A stretch of 64,000 bases of DNA from Prochlorococcus sp. AG-347-E23 (GTDB lineage Bacteria > Cyanobacteriota > Cyanobacteriia > PCC-6307 > Cyanobiaceae), in the NCBI GenBank assembly GCA_003281685.1, contig QCBH01000005.1, positions 1-64,000 on the forward strand, read 5' to 3'. Below are positions 19,843 through 30,506 of this stretch, in pieces; the first letter of the stretch is position 1, and each line of letters begins with the position of its first letter. Position numbers and translations under genes: made by a program. Below the pieces are notes generated by a model. The model was not told where the DNA came from and ran no database searches. It saw only the letters and a program-made list of their open reading frames with translations.

Positions 19843-20693
19843 AAATTCACTACAGGCATTGGTCCTCGTCTTTCTTTAGATATTGACTCTTTTAAAAAAC
19901 TACATAATTTTGAAGATGAAAGATCTAATTCTCCTGTCATTACTTTTTCTAATGAATTTGAAATCGCGTCATTTGATTTGAAAAGTAGATTCCAAGTACT
20001 TTGAAGAATTTTTAAGTCAAAATCTTTATTTTCTATTAAACCACTTCTCTTAATTCCAATCCTATTCAAACCTCTCAATCTTCCTGGATGCCCTTCGGCC
20101 AAACAAAAAGGAGGTACATCTCTATCTACTCTAGTCATTCCTCCAATCATTGCTAAATATCCAATATGTACAAATTGATGAATACCTAAACAACCGCCAA
20201 TAATAGCTTTATCTTCAATCTTTACATGACCTGCAACTTGAACACTATTTGATAAAACTATCCTATTACCAAGTTCACAATTATGGCCGATGTGAGTGTA
20301 AGCCATCAACAAATTATTATTGCCAATAATAGTTTTTTCCCCTTCGTCAGTTGCTTTGTTAATAGTTACGCATTCCCTGAAAGTATTATTATCTCCAATA
20401 ATTACTTCAGTAGGGGCACCTTTATATTTAAGGTCCTGAGGATCAAGACCTATAAAAACACTAGGAAAAACTTTATTGTTTGTACCAATTTTTGTTCTTC
20501 CGGATATAACAGCATTAGGGCCTATTTCGGATCCTTTCCCGATAGAAACATGAGGACCGACAATAGCTCCTTGAGAGATAATAACACCATCATGTAATTC
20601 GGCACTTGGATCAACAAACGCATTTGGGTGCACTTTTACACCACTAAAGCTTGATTTTAATTCAGTATTTTTAAGATCCATATCTCTAATCAA
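19839..20693 (-). CDS. lpxA: UDP-N-acetylglucosamine acyltransferase
   Basis: This left-handed beta-helix acyltransferase performs the first committed acylation in lipid A synthesis. Hexapeptide repeats run through residues 20-190, with the catalytic-His region in [14 protein letters not shown] and the HQFVHIG motif. The 284-residue frame begins at a TTG (20693) that overlaps fabZ. An ATG at 20681 (MDLKNTELK) would leave a 4-base gap instead and is equally plausible. It overlaps lpxB by 4 bases. Confidence 0.93.
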   Translation of the reverse strand: MIRDMDLKNTELKSSFSGVKVHPNAFVDPSAELHDGVIISQGAIVGPHVSIGKGSEIGPNAVISGRTKIGTNNKVFPSVFIGLDPQDLKYKGAPTEVIIGDNNTFRECVTINKATDEGEKTIIGNNNLLMAYTHIGHNCELGNRIVLSNSVQVAGHVKIEDKAIIGGCLGIHQFVHIGYLAMIGGMTRVDRDVPPFCLAEGHPGRLRGLNRIGIKRSGLIENKDFDLKILQSTWNLLFKSNDAISNSLEKVMTGELDLSSSKLCSFLKESISKERRGPMPVVNL

Positions 20694-21144
20694 CCAATGA
20701 AAACATTAATTCTCCAGCACAAACCAAATTCCCATCAACGTGAGCCTCACCTTTAACCTTCCCAAATCTTTGTCTTTTAATCGACAATAGCTCACAAGAA
20801 ATTATTAATTGATCTCCAGGCACAACTGGTTTTCTGAATTTAACATTATTGATTCCAGCAAAGACGAAAAGCCCTTTTGGAAGATCAGGCATTTGCGTTA
20901 CAATAATTCCACCAACTTGAGCCATTGATTCAACAATAAGGACCCCAGGCATCAAGGGTCTATCAGGAAAGTGTCCCTGAAATTGAGGCTCATTTATAGT
21001 TACATTTTTTACTGCAACAGCTCTCTCCCCTGGAATATGCTCTATAACTTTGTCCACAAGAGCAAAAGGATATCTGTGAGGTAATAAACCAAGTATGTGC
21101 TCAGAAGAAAGTTGATTATTTTCACTGGATAATTTCTTTTCCAA
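20686..21144 (-). CDS. fabZ: 3-hydroxyacyl-ACP dehydratase
   Basis: This 152-residue hotdog-fold dehydratase of fatty acid synthesis has the FabZ active-site segments [13 protein letters not shown] (His) and [20 protein letters not shown] (Glu). Translation appears to start at TTG 21144. Its position between lpxC and lpxA is the classical arrangement that balances hydroxyacyl-ACP between fatty acid and lipid A synthesis. Confidence 0.95.
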   Translation of the reverse strand: MEKKLSSENNQLSSEHILGLLPHRYPFALVDKVIEHIPGERAVAVKNVTINEPQFQGHFPDRPLMPGVLIVESMAQVGGIIVTQMPDLPKGLFVFAGINNVKFRKPVVPGDQLIISCELLSIKRQRFGKVKGEAHVDGNLVCAGELMFSLVD

Positions 21145-21161
21145 AACGATTAAAGATAAAG

Positions 21162-21998
21162 TTAATTTTTTAACGATGAGGCCAACAAAGCATTTAAAGA
21201 ATGTGATCCTTTATAAACTAAAATTTGAGCCCTAGGTAACCCTACCAAAGCTAAGTCCCCAATTAGGTCTAAAATTTTATGTCTTATTGGTTCATTATCA
21301 AATCTTAATGGTGGATTAACCCATTTTTCACCGTCACAAACAAGGGCATTTTCCAAACTTCCGCCTTTTATTAATCCAAGTTCCCTTAACTCTTGAAATT
21401 GATCTTTAAAACCAAATGTTCTGGCAGGAGCTATCATTTCAACAAAACTTTTTGGATTTAAATCAATCACAAAAGTTTGATTTCCAATTGCTTTATAGGC
21501 AAAACTTATAGTGGATATAATTTTAGTTTTTTCAGAAGGAGTTGCTGCTATGACTGAGCCCTCTTTATTTAAAATTATTGATTTATTAATATCTTGAAAG
21601 TAGTTATCTGGTCTTGGTGCCTTTTTTATCCCTACCTTTTCAAAATCTCTAACCCATTGAATTGCCGATCCATCTAAAAGAGGAATCTCTTTCCCATCAA
21701 CCTCAATATGTATATAACTCAACCCACAACCAGCAAGTGAAGATAATAAATGTTCGATTGTATACAAATTTCTACCCCCTAATTTTACCGCCGTACAAAG
21801 CATGGTACTCCCAATTAAATCTTGAGTAAGCTTAAAAATCTCACCAGGTTTATCCTTGAAAGAAACATAATATCCTTCTTTTTCATAAGGAGAAATTGTA
21901 ACTCTTGTTTTTTCTCCACTATGAAGACCTATACCTTCTCTAGAGACAACTCCAGCCAAGGTATAGCAGAAATCATAATTAGCAGGCCAAGAAAACAC
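21162..21998 (-). CDS. lpxC: UDP-3-O-acyl-GlcNAc deacetylase
   Basis: This 278-residue zinc deacetylase catalyses the committed step of lipid A synthesis. Visible motifs are GIGLHSGE near the start, [14 protein letters not shown] (zinc His), the DGSAIQWV segment and [15 protein letters not shown] (second zinc His and Asp). It starts at a GTG that directly follows the bamA stop codon with no gap, which suggests coupled translation. Confidence 0.94.
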   Translation of the reverse strand: MFSWPANYDFCYTLAGVVSREGIGLHSGEKTRVTISPYEKEGYYVSFKDKPGEIFKLTQDLIGSTMLCTAVKLGGRNLYTIEHLLSSLAGCGLSYIHIEVDGKEIPLLDGSAIQWVRDFEKVGIKKAPRPDNYFQDINKSIILNKEGSVIAATPSEKTKIISTISFAYKAIGNQTFVIDLNPKSFVEMIAPARTFGFKDQFQELRELGLIKGGSLENALVCDGEKWVNPPLRFDNEPIRHKILDLIGDLALVGLPRAQILVYKGSHSLNALLASSLKN

Positions 21999-24137
21999 TT
22001 AAAACTTCCATCCAACTCCAAGGGTATATCTCCAATCTCCACTTAGGTCCTTGCTAGCAACATCTATTCTTAATGGACCAATTGGTGTTTTAACCCCAAC
22101 TCCACCTCCAAGCGAATAACCAGAACCTGATTTCTGCAATAATTTACCAGGTTTTCCTGGGACATCATTTTGAGAGCCCAAATCACTTCCGGCATCAAAA
22201 AATAAAGCTCCTGATATCATTCTCCAAACTGGGAATCTATATTCTGCAGTGCCTTCAACAAAACTTTTACTTACAGCCAAATCACACGATCCCCATCCTC
22301 TAATAGATGATGTTCCTCCCATACAAAATGCCTCGTAAGGAGGTAATTCCCCAAGAATAGTTCCAGCCTTAAATTGAAACCCAATAGCTTGAGGACATTC
22401 TTCACTACTAGCATTACTAGACTTACATGCTTTCGTTAAATTTATTAATTTTGTTGGTATAAAAAAAGAATATGAAGCTCTCATTCTATTAAAAGTAGGA
22501 GAATTTTTTCCCATTGAGACAAACTGTTCAGTACCAAAGCTTAATTTGTTTCCTGAAGTTGGGTTGGTGGAATTATTCAAATTATTTCTAGATGCAGTTG
22601 CAATAACACTCACTAATGTATTTTCATCAGGGCATGAACCATCATTTGGAGTAAATCCAATACAAATAATATCGCTTATGTTATTTCTGGTTGTGGTTGG
22701 TGTCCTATCACCATAAGGTTTTCTATTTCCATCACCATCAATCATCTTTACTTTCTTAAAATTCATTCCTGCAAGAACTCTCCATTTAGCGATCTTAAAT
22801 GGATCTCCATCATTTAATGGCCTTGAAAAAGAAAATCCACCACCTGTTTTTTCTAAAACTATTGATGAAAAAGTTTCAGAGCTAGATGGTGTTTGATCAT
22901 CTACCGCATAAAATCTTCCATTGTTTTCACTTTTAAATTCTTGTGGATAATCTCTACTTAAAAAAAGATTTGTTCTAAAGGATGTTTTATGTTTGTCTCC
23001 TTTAATCCAAGGATCAGATAATGAAAAATTATAGGTAGTTGAATATTCTCCGAAATTTAGATTTAAATTTGTTGACCATGCTCTTCCAAGTGCATTTGTT
23101 TCCTGCAAACCAATCGTAGCGAAGATACCTGAACCATTGCTATAACCAAGTCCACCTGTTAATGATCCTGTTCTTTGCTCGCTCAAGTCTAAAAAAATTA
23201 TGACTTGACCAGGATTTAAATCATCTTGGCCAAGAGATACCTTTACATCATCAAATAATGATGTCGCATAAAGTCTACCGATATCAGCTTCTAAAATTTT
23301 TCTATTAAATATTGAACCAGGTTGTGTTTTTAATTCTCTTTTTATGACCCAATCTTTTGTTTTCCCTTTCCTAGGTTTTCCATCAATTATAGATTCACCA
23401 TCAGAACCTAGAAATCTTAATTTCACGTCGGATATAATACCCTCAGAAACTTTTAATATTACTACACCGTTTTCAGAAATTCTATCTGGGCCATTAACTC
23501 TTACTAAAGAATAACCTTCTTTTTCATAACGTTTCTTTATTATTTCTATCTTATTTTGAATTACATTTAAGTTAAGAGTTGTTCCATAATAATTATTAAA
23601 AATATTATCTACGTATTCATTAGAGATTAGAGAGTTTTTTGGTTTAATTTCAACTTTCTTCAAAATGGGATTAGGCACTACATTTACTATTAACCTCACA
23701 CCTAGTGGCCCATCTTGTGATTTTATTTTAACTCCGGAAAACCAACCACTAGCGTATATTGCATTAAGGTCTCGATTTAAAATTCTATTATCAACAATAC
23801 TTCCAGGCTTTATGCTCATAGAATCATATGCAGCCAATTCAAGTTTTCTACCCTCAGGATGATTTTCCCAACCTTCGATAATTATTTCTGAGATAAGAAC
23901 ACTTTCTTCATTAATATCATTATTATTTTCTACAAGAAGTAAATTTTTCTTTTGTTTAAAATCAATCCCTTGAAATAAACCATTATTATTATTTTTTATT
24001 TCTAAGGTTGTTATTGATTTATCAACATCATTTGGCAAATATTTAGCAGCCAGTTCTGAATTATTTGATATCAAAATCAGAGGAGAGCAGGCAACATTTG
24101 TGAAAACCTTTCCAAATTTTAAAAAATGTTTTTGCAT
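21999..24137 (-). CDS. bamA: BamA/Omp85 outer-membrane assembly factor
   Basis: This 712-residue Omp85-family protein has an N-terminal region, then about three POTRA domains (roughly residues 85-325), then a 16-strand-type barrel domain. The barrel contains the loop motif TSSIRGWGSCDLA and ends in a terminal Phe (GVGWKF), the outer-membrane insertion signal. It inserts beta-barrel proteins into the outer membrane. No clear classical signal peptide is obvious; the first 35 residues are only moderately hydrophobic. It sits between purC and lpxC, joining outer-membrane protein and lipid A synthesis. Confidence 0.92.
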   Translation of the reverse strand: MQKHFLKFGKVFTNVACSPLILISNNSELAAKYLPNDVDKSITTLEIKNNNNGLFQGIDFKQKKNLLLVENNNDINEESVLISEIIIEGWENHPEGRKLELAAYDSMSIKPGSIVDNRILNRDLNAIYASGWFSGVKIKSQDGPLGVRLIVNVVPNPILKKVEIKPKNSLISNEYVDNIFNNYYGTTLNLNVIQNKIEIIKKRYEKEGYSLVRVNGPDRISENGVVILKVSEGIISDVKLRFLGSDGESIIDGKPRKGKTKDWVIKRELKTQPGSIFNRKILEADIGRLYATSLFDDVKVSLGQDDLNPGQVIIFLDLSEQRTGSLTGGLGYSNGSGIFATIGLQETNALGRAWSTNLNLNFGEYSTTYNFSLSDPWIKGDKHKTSFRTNLFLSRDYPQEFKSENNGRFYAVDDQTPSSSETFSSIVLEKTGGGFSFSRPLNDGDPFKIAKWRVLAGMNFKKVKMIDGDGNRKPYGDRTPTTTRNNISDIICIGFTPNDGSCPDENTLVSVIATASRNNLNNSTNPTSGNKLSFGTEQFVSMGKNSPTFNRMRASYSFFIPTKLINLTKACKSSNASSEECPQAIGFQFKAGTILGELPPYEAFCMGGTSSIRGWGSCDLAVSKSFVEGTAEYRFPVWRMISGALFFDAGSDLGSQNDVPGKPGKLLQKSGSGYSLGGGVGVKTPIGPLRIDVASKDLSGDWRYTLGVGWKF

Positions 24138-24182
24138 AGTACTTTTGATTACAATAAATAAGTCATTATTTATTTAATTAGG

Positions 24183-24911
24183 TTAGAGAAAATCTTTTAT
24201 TCTACGGTGAATTTCACTGTAAGCTGCGATTAGATCACCTAAATCATTTCTAAATCTATCTTTATCTAAGCTTACAATTGTATCATTTTTTTGTTTTAGA
24301 TCCCACAATCTACAATTATCAGGACTTATTTCGTCCCCAAGAAGAATGTTATTTCTAAAATCATAACCAAATTCCAACTTGAAATCCACAAGTTGAATTT
24401 GAATATTTTTAAAAAAACTTTTCAGGATTTCATTAATTTTTAAAGTTAAATTAACTATTAATTCTAAATCATCAAGGCTTAATATATTCATTAGTTCAAT
24501 TCTATCTTTTGTAATAAGGGGATCATTAAGTTCATCATTTTTAAGATATATATCAATTAATGGTTTTGATAGTAAAGTTCCTGGTTTGATATTCGTTTGT
24601 TTACACAAAGAACCATAAGCAATATTTCTTAGAACAATTTCTAATGGTATTACTTTTATTTTTTTTGCAATCATTGTATTTTCATTTTCAAGTTCAATAA
24701 AATGCGTTGGAATATTCTTCTTGATAAGAATCTCAAAAATTTTTGAACTAATTAAGCAATTAAGTTTGCCTTTACCTTCAAATTTTTCTTTTTTCAATGC
24801 ATTAAAAGCTGTCGCATCATCCTTAAATTCAATTTTTACTTTATCAACATCATCATGTGTAAATACTTTTTTTGCTTTGCCTTCATATATCAACTCATAT
24901 TTATTATTCAT
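24183..24911 (-). CDS. purC: SAICAR synthetase
   Basis: This 242-residue purine-pathway enzyme joins CAIR and aspartate with ATP. It begins KYELIYEGKAKKVF and contains the nucleotide and substrate motifs VVLR-like IPLEIVLRNIAYGSL, VDFKLEFG and LGDEISPDNCRLWD. Length is normal. It is divergent from purD, with 135 bases between the start codons, so a shared regulatory region for two purine genes is likely. Confidence 0.95.
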   Translation of the reverse strand: MNNKYELIYEGKAKKVFTHDDVDKVKIEFKDDATAFNALKKEKFEGKGKLNCLISSKIFEILIKKNIPTHFIELENENTMIAKKIKVIPLEIVLRNIAYGSLCKQTNIKPGTLLSKPLIDIYLKNDELNDPLITKDRIELMNILSLDDLELIVNLTLKINEILKSFFKNIQIQLVDFKLEFGYDFRNNILLGDEISPDNCRLWDLKQKNDTIVSLDKDRFRNDLGDLIAAYSEIHRRIKDFL

Positions 24912-25046
24912 TAATTTAAAACCTCATTATGATTACTAAAGTACTTTTTGTAATTAACATAATTATTAAGAGGTCAAATTCAAATGATCTTCTTTCATTT
25001 TAACTGATTATTCATCGAAACTTCATAACCTTAAAAAAACAAATAT

Positions 25047-26378
25047 ATGGGAATTCATTCACCAAGTTCTAGGAGCTTTTTTAGATTAGAAAATATCTTA
25101 ATAATTGGAAATGGCGGAAGAGAAAACTCTTTGGCTTGGGCTATTCAAAAAAATGAATTAGTTAAAAAAGTTTATTTAGTACCCGGTAACGCTGGTTCAG
25201 AAAGAATAAATAAATGTGAAAGAATAAAAATTGATATAAATAATGAAAATGAACTGTTAGAAAAGCTGCATTTTCTTAAGATAGATTTAGTTGTAATAGG
25301 ACCAGAAATACCTCTAGCAAATGGATTAGCTGATTTTCTTCGCAAAAAAGATTTTAAAGTATTTGGTCCGAATAAAGATGGAGCAAAATTAGAATTTAGC
25401 AAATCTTGGGCTAAGGAATTTATGCAAGAAGCAAATATTCCAACTGCAAACTTTTGGAAAGTCAATTCTCTAGAGGAAGCCAAAAAAATTATCAATTCAT
25501 CATCTATTCCACTGGTAGTAAAAGCTGATGGACTAGCCTCAGGTAAAGGTGTTTTTATTCCTAATTCAAAAGATGAATGCTTTAAAGCAGCAGAATCAAT
25601 TTTTAATGGTAGATTTGGAAAATCTGGTAAAGTAGTTGTTTTGGAAGAAAAAATTCAAGGACCAGAAGTTTCAGTTTTTGCTTTATGCGATGGAATGAGA
25701 TATACATTACTTCCAACCGCACAAGATCACAAGCGACTTAACGAAAAAGATACAGGCCCAAATACCGGAGGTATGGGAGCTTATTCCCCTGCGCCATTAT
25801 TAACAGAAGATTACCTTGATAAAATCATCAAAGAAATAATTGAACCTACAATAAATGAACTGAATAAAAGAAATATTGACTATAGAGGCGTAATTTACTT
25901 TGGTTTAATGATCACAAAATCTGGGCCCAAAGTTATAGAATATAATTGTAGATTTGGTGATCCAGAATGCCAAACAATAATGCCCCTGATGGACCAAAAT
26001 TTTTTATTTCTTTTAGAAAAATGCTCAATGGGAAATTTAACTGGTGATGAGAAAGTTAATACTTCTGATAAAGTTAGTGGTTGTGTAATAGCGACTTCCA
26101 AAGGTTATCCTTACGAATATAAAACTGGTTTTCAAATAAATATAGGTAAGATTGACACAAATGATTGTCAAATTTTCGATTCAGGTACTTCTTTAGGTGA
26201 AAATGGGAAATTATTAACTGACGGAGGAAGAGTATTAAGTGTTGTCTGTCAAGATAAAGATTTCGATATGGTTTTTGAAAAAGCGTACAAGAATTTAAAA
26301 GAAATTAATTTTGAGGGTATTTACTTTAGAAATGACATAGGACATCAAGTCAGAAAAAACTTTTCTAAGGAGTATTAA
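25047..26378 (+). CDS. purD: Phosphoribosylamine-glycine ligase
   Basis: This ATP-grasp enzyme of purine synthesis makes GAR from phosphoribosylamine and glycine. The N-terminal ILIIGNGGRENSLAWAIQ, the ATP-grasp segment VVKADGLASGKGVFIP and the signature RFGDPECQTIMPLM are clear. The frame starts at ATG 25047, giving about 15 extra residues before the usual N-terminal motif; no later ATG lies upstream of the fold. It is followed 4 bases later by nblS. Confidence 0.95.
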   Translation: MGIHSPSSRSFFRLENILIIGNGGRENSLAWAIQKNELVKKVYLVPGNAGSERINKCERIKIDINNENELLEKLHFLKIDLVVIGPEIPLANGLADFLRKKDFKVFGPNKDGAKLEFSKSWAKEFMQEANIPTANFWKVNSLEEAKKIINSSSIPLVVKADGLASGKGVFIPNSKDECFKAAESIFNGRFGKSGKVVVLEEKIQGPEVSVFALCDGMRYTLLPTAQDHKRLNEKDTGPNTGGMGAYSPAPLLTEDYLDKIIKEIIEPTINELNKRNIDYRGVIYFGLMITKSGPKVIEYNCRFGDPECQTIMPLMDQNFLFLLEKCSMGNLTGDEKVNTSDKVSGCVIATSKGYPYEYKTGFQINIGKIDTNDCQIFDSGTSLGENGKLLTDGGRVLSVVCQDKDFDMVFEKAYKNLKEINFEGIYFRNDIGHQVRKNFSKEY

Positions 26379-26382
26379 ACTT

Positions 26383-28449
26383 ATGGTTGATACCAATAAT
26401 CAAGAAAATAGAAAATATAACATCACTGAAAAAGAAGATATGAATAATAACTATTGGATTAATGGACTTCTAGCTTGGTGGAGTGGGTTCAGCTTAAGAA
26501 CAAAGTTGTTAGCTATCGCAACTCTTGTCGTAAGTCTCCTAATGACAGGAATAACTTTTTTTGCATTAAATAGTATACAAAGAGATGCTGGAATGAATGA
26601 TACTAGATATGCTCGAGATCTTGGCTTGTTACTATCTGGAAATGTTACAGAATTAGTTGCTAATAACCAAAAAAAAGAAATTTCAAATGTAGCTGAAAAG
26701 TTTTGGAGATCAAGTCGAAACCTGCGCTATATATTCTTTACTGATGCTGAAGATATTATTCAACTTGGGATACCGATCAGTGCAACACCGACAAGCTCAG
26801 ACAGTCAGTTTCAGCTCACTAGAAAATTAAAATTACCCTCAGAATTAAAGAAAAGACCACAATTCCCTTTGGTTAGACAGCATGCGACACCTCAGGGTCA
26901 AGTTACAGATGTATTTGTCCCAATGTTGTGGAAAGGCAAATATCTTGGAACTTTAGCTTTGGGAGTCACTCCTAATAAAAGAGCACTAGCTAGTGCTGCC
27001 TTAACTAGAGAAGTAACCATTGCTGTTTTTATCTCCATTTGGGTTTTAGTAATACTTGGAGCTGTGTTCAATGCTCTAACAATTACAAGACCAGTCAGAG
27101 AGTTAGTTAGAGGTGTTAGAGAGATCTCAAAAGGAAATTTTAAGTCCAGGATTTCTTTACCTATGACAGGTGATCTAGGAGAACTATTAAATGGATTTAA
27201 TCGAATGGCCACACAGTTAGAAAATTATGACGAAGCCAATATAGAAGAACTAAAAGCGGCACAAACTAAACAACAATCCTTGATAGCTACAATGGCTGAT
27301 GGCGCAATATTATTGGACTCACAGGGGAAGATTGTACTTACTAATCCAACAGCAAAGAGATTATTTCGTTGGGAAGGAAGATTCTTAGAGGGTAAACATT
27401 TTTTAAATGAAATCCCCGAGATTTTATCTAACGACTTACATACAAATATTGAATCTATCTTAAACAGGGAAAAGGAAAAGGACGATTTAAGATTTAGTTT
27501 AGGAGAACCAGCAAGAACCCTAAGAATTGTCTTGCAATCAGTTTTAGATACAAATAAAGTAGAATTAAAAGGAATTGCCGTAACAATCCAAGATTTAACT
27601 AGAGAAGTTGAACTTAACGCAGCACAAAATAGATTTATTAGTAATGTTTCTCACGAATTAAGGACACCACTTTTTAATATCAAAAGTTACGTAGAGACGT
27701 TACATGATTTAAAAGATCAGCTTTCTGATGAAGAACAAATAGAATTTTTGGGAATTGCAAATTCAGAGACCGATAGGTTAACAAGACTTGTAAATGATGT
27801 ATTAGATTTATCAAGATTGGAATCTGGGAAAATTGTTCAGCTAGAGCAAATAGACATAAAACCAGCAATAGAACAGACTCTTAGAAATTATAGACTTAAT
27901 GCTACAGAAAAAAATGTTTCATTAGCCCATGAGATAGAGGAAACTATTCCTCCAATTCTTGGAAATTTTGATTTACTTTTACAGGTTTTTGATAATTTGC
28001 TGGGTAATGGATTAAAATTTAGTCCAAAAAACAGCTGCCTTATTATAAGAGCTTATACTTGGCCAGATTCCTGTCCTGCTTTCCCTCCAATTATTAAAAA
28101 TGATTCAGCCCCTCAATGTGAATTAGTTTCACCACTACCCAAAGTAAGAATTGAGATTGCTGATACCGGCTCAGGAATATCTCAAGCTGATCAAGAAAAG
28201 ATATTTGATCGTTTTTATAGAGTCGAGAATTCGGTCCATACCGAGCAAGGCACAGGTTTAGGTTTATCTATAGTGCGAGGAATAATTGAAAAACATGGTG
28301 GTGAGATTCGTATGGCTAGTGAACTGGGAGTAGGAACAACTTTCTGGTTTGATTTAGCCTTAGCACAATCTGATAAAGATGAATTGTTAACGAAAGCTAT
28401 TAATAATTCAGAATCTTTTTCTGGTTCTGAAATTAAAGAGATTATCTAA
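26383..28449 (+). CDS. nblS: Sensor histidine kinase NblS/Hik33 (DspA)
   Basis: This 688-residue membrane sensor kinase has TM1 near residues 41-62, an extracytoplasmic sensor region (65-208), TM2 near 211-232 and HAMP (about 233-283). A PAS domain (about 296-405) is followed by a HisKA domain with phospho-acceptor His424 in NVSHELRTPL. The catalytic domain shows DTGSGIS and GTGLGLSIV. This is the layout of the cyanobacterial Hik33/NblS family, which with response regulator RpaB controls high-light and stress genes including hli. It starts 4 bases after purD with a clear AAGGAG-like site, and overlaps the kaiC 3' end by 4 bases. Confidence 0.88.
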   Translation: MVDTNNQENRKYNITEKEDMNNNYWINGLLAWWSGFSLRTKLLAIATLVVSLLMTGITFFALNSIQRDAGMNDTRYARDLGLLLSGNVTELVANNQKKEISNVAEKFWRSSRNLRYIFFTDAEDIIQLGIPISATPTSSDSQFQLTRKLKLPSELKKRPQFPLVRQHATPQGQVTDVFVPMLWKGKYLGTLALGVTPNKRALASAALTREVTIAVFISIWVLVILGAVFNALTITRPVRELVRGVREISKGNFKSRISLPMTGDLGELLNGFNRMATQLENYDEANIEELKAAQTKQQSLIATMADGAILLDSQGKIVLTNPTAKRLFRWEGRFLEGKHFLNEIPEILSNDLHTNIESILNREKEKDDLRFSLGEPARTLRIVLQSVLDTNKVELKGIAVTIQDLTREVELNAAQNRFISNVSHELRTPLFNIKSYVETLHDLKDQLSDEEQIEFLGIANSETDRLTRLVNDVLDLSRLESGKIVQLEQIDIKPAIEQTLRNYRLNATEKNVSLAHEIEETIPPILGNFDLLLQVFDNLLGNGLKFSPKNSCLIIRAYTWPDSCPAFPPIIKNDSAPQCELVSPLPKVRIEIADTGSGISQADQEKIFDRFYRVENSVHTEQGTGLGLSIVRGIIEKHGGEIRMASELGVGTTFWFDLALAQSDKDELLTKAINNSESFSGSEIKEII

Positions 28450-29975
28450 TTATTATCTATTCCTTTAAAAACATTTGGAACATTTTGATCAGGCACAACT
28501 CTATGAGGGGCACCACTAAATATTTGTTCAAAATTAGAAAAAGAATCTTTTATTTCTGGGCCACTATTTGTAATGATAAATTCTCTGATTCGTTTATCAT
28601 GCCATGATCCCCGCATTTTAAAAACATTTAAAGCTCGTGCCATCTCGCCTTTTATTTCTACATATTGAAGCAATAAAATTGTATCTGTAATTGTTGAGAT
28701 ATGAGAATCAGTTATAGAATGACTCCCCATAAACTCCTCTGCAGTATTAGTAAAAAAGCCTGCTATCTCTTCTTGTTTTGTGTAGCCCGTAACAGCAATT
28801 ACAAACTGTCTAAATGCATTCAAACTTACACCTCTAGCTAATGCAGAGAGAGAGTCAATTGCCATTCTTTTTGGTTTAAATTGATTAATTTGGGTTTTTA
28901 TAATTTGTAAGTGATCTTCTAAACCAGTTGATTCAGGATATGCACAAATAATTTTCAATAACCCATCACTTTCCATTTTTTCAAAATCTATTCCCCAGCT
29001 AGTCGCATTCCTAAGTAATTGAGCCCTAGATTCTTCATATGCAAAAAGTATTGCTCTTTCATTATTGTTATAAGCATCTTCAACAAATTTTGATACAAGC
29101 ATCGTTTTGCCTGTGCCAGTAGCTCCAGTGGCAAGAATGATAGAATCTTGAAAATATCCTCCACCACACATATCATCAAGATCTTTAACTCCAGAGCTAA
29201 TCCTAATATTTGAGGATCTTTGCGTTAATCTCATTGCTCCTAGGGCAAACACGCTTATTCCATCCATCCCCATAGTAAATGGATATTCACCTTTCATATG
29301 AACAGTACCTCTTAACTTCAAAACTTCTAGAGTTCTTCTTCTCTTTTCTGACTCAAGAACATTTCTTAATAAGACAACATTATCAGATACAAATTCTTCT
29401 ACTCCATATCTAGCAATTGGTCCGTAATCATCAACCCTTTCTGTAGTCATAACAGTTGTAACACCTATTTCTTTTAATCTCGCTATCAATCTAAATATTT
29501 CTCTTCTAACAACGTAAATAGCATCATACTGTTGAAAGACAGCAGTTATTGAATCTATTGCGACTCTTTTAGCTTTATATTTTCTAATTGCATAACTAAT
29601 TCTCTCAATAAGACCAGACAAGTCAAAGTTACCCGCAACATCCTGTCCATCAGGGTCAGGAGAAGCATCCAAAATAAAAAGTTTATTTTGATCAATTAAT
29701 TCTTGTAAATCCCAACCAAAACTAGCGGCATTTCTAATAATATCTAAAGGTGATTCCTCAAATGTCACAAAGATTCCAGGCTCATCAAAATTACAAATTC
29801 CATGGTGTAAATATTGCAGTGAAAAAACAGTTTTACCTGTTCCTGATGTACCGCTAACGAGTGTACTTCGAGATACAGGCAATCCACCTCTACAAACATC
29901 ATCAAAGCCCTCTATGCCAGTTGGTAATTTTTGTACTTGCATTTTATTTGATTTACCAAATTTCTTATCATTCAT
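28446..29975 (-). CDS. kaiC: Circadian clock ATPase KaiC
   Basis: This 509-residue double RecA-like clock protein has two Walker A motifs, GTSGTGKT in CI (about residue 43) and GATGTGKT in CII (about 280). The CII phosphorylation site is intact: adjacent Ser-Thr in DSHISTITDT. The R-finger-side segment FKMRGSWHDK is also present. KaiC normally keeps time through KaiA-driven phosphorylation and KaiB-driven dephosphorylation. Here kaiB lies 70 bases upstream and no kaiA follows or precedes it. The stop overlaps the nblS stop by 4 bases. Confidence 0.96.
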   Translation of the reverse strand: MNDKKFGKSNKMQVQKLPTGIEGFDDVCRGGLPVSRSTLVSGTSGTGKTVFSLQYLHHGICNFDEPGIFVTFEESPLDIIRNAASFGWDLQELIDQNKLFILDASPDPDGQDVAGNFDLSGLIERISYAIRKYKAKRVAIDSITAVFQQYDAIYVVRREIFRLIARLKEIGVTTVMTTERVDDYGPIARYGVEEFVSDNVVLLRNVLESEKRRRTLEVLKLRGTVHMKGEYPFTMGMDGISVFALGAMRLTQRSSNIRISSGVKDLDDMCGGGYFQDSIILATGATGTGKTMLVSKFVEDAYNNNERAILFAYEESRAQLLRNATSWGIDFEKMESDGLLKIICAYPESTGLEDHLQIIKTQINQFKPKRMAIDSLSALARGVSLNAFRQFVIAVTGYTKQEEIAGFFTNTAEEFMGSHSITDSHISTITDTILLLQYVEIKGEMARALNVFKMRGSWHDKRIREFIITNSGPEIKDSFSNFEQIFSGAPHRVVPDQNVPNVFKGIDNN

Positions 29976-30045
29976 AGTTTTGTGCTAGTTAAACAAAAAT
30001 AAAATAAATTTAAAATTTATTTGAATTATAAAAGTTTTAAATATA

Positions 30046-30363
30046 TTATTTATTTCCACTATATTCAGTTTCAGTTAATTCATCAAAAAGTAGATCTAAA
30101 CCAATTAAAACTTTCTCTCTATCTGAAAGGTCACCTATTATTTTTCTCACTGGTGGCGGTAAAATTTTAGCTAAAGTTGGGGTGGCTAAAATCTTATCTT
30201 CTTCTGCAAGTTGTGGTTGCTTTAGTACATCAATTACCTTCAAAGCATAAACTCCTTTGAATTCATTTTCTAGAATTTCTCTTAAAGTATTTAAAGCTCT
30301 CATTGAATTAGGAGTATTTCCAGCAACATAAAGTTTTAAAATGTATGTTTTTCTTGCTGCCAT
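30046..30363 (-). CDS. kaiB: Circadian clock protein KaiB
   Basis: This 105-residue thioredoxin-like protein matches KaiB throughout: [18 protein letters not shown] at the start, the central [17 protein letters not shown] and [20 protein letters not shown]. KaiB binds the CI ring of KaiC in the night phase. It is upstream of kaiC on the same strand. The space to rplU is only 143 bases, leaving no room for the kaiA gene found in larger cyanobacteria. Confidence 0.96.
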   Translation of the reverse strand: MAARKTYILKLYVAGNTPNSMRALNTLREILENEFKGVYALKVIDVLKQPQLAEEDKILATPTLAKILPPPVRKIIGDLSDREKVLIGLDLLFDELTETEYSGNK

Positions 30364-30506
30364 TGTTATAGTTCCTGAATTGATATAAAAGATTTAGAAC
30401 AAACCTTGACTTATTACACTACAAAATAAGAAAATATACAAACTACTATGATTGCTTATTTGGCTAAATCAAATTATCAATTTGAGCCTAATAGCGTCTT
30501 TAAGAT

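Noticed and set aside
20283..20597. Plus-strand frame opposite lpxA
   Set aside because: The lpxA hexapeptide repeats explain the periodic sequence; the antisense frame reflects them.
30364..30506. Possible kaiA remnant between kaiB and rplU
   Set aside because: The 143-base gap shows no frame that resembles KaiA by eye; a proper alignment would be needed to see any relic.
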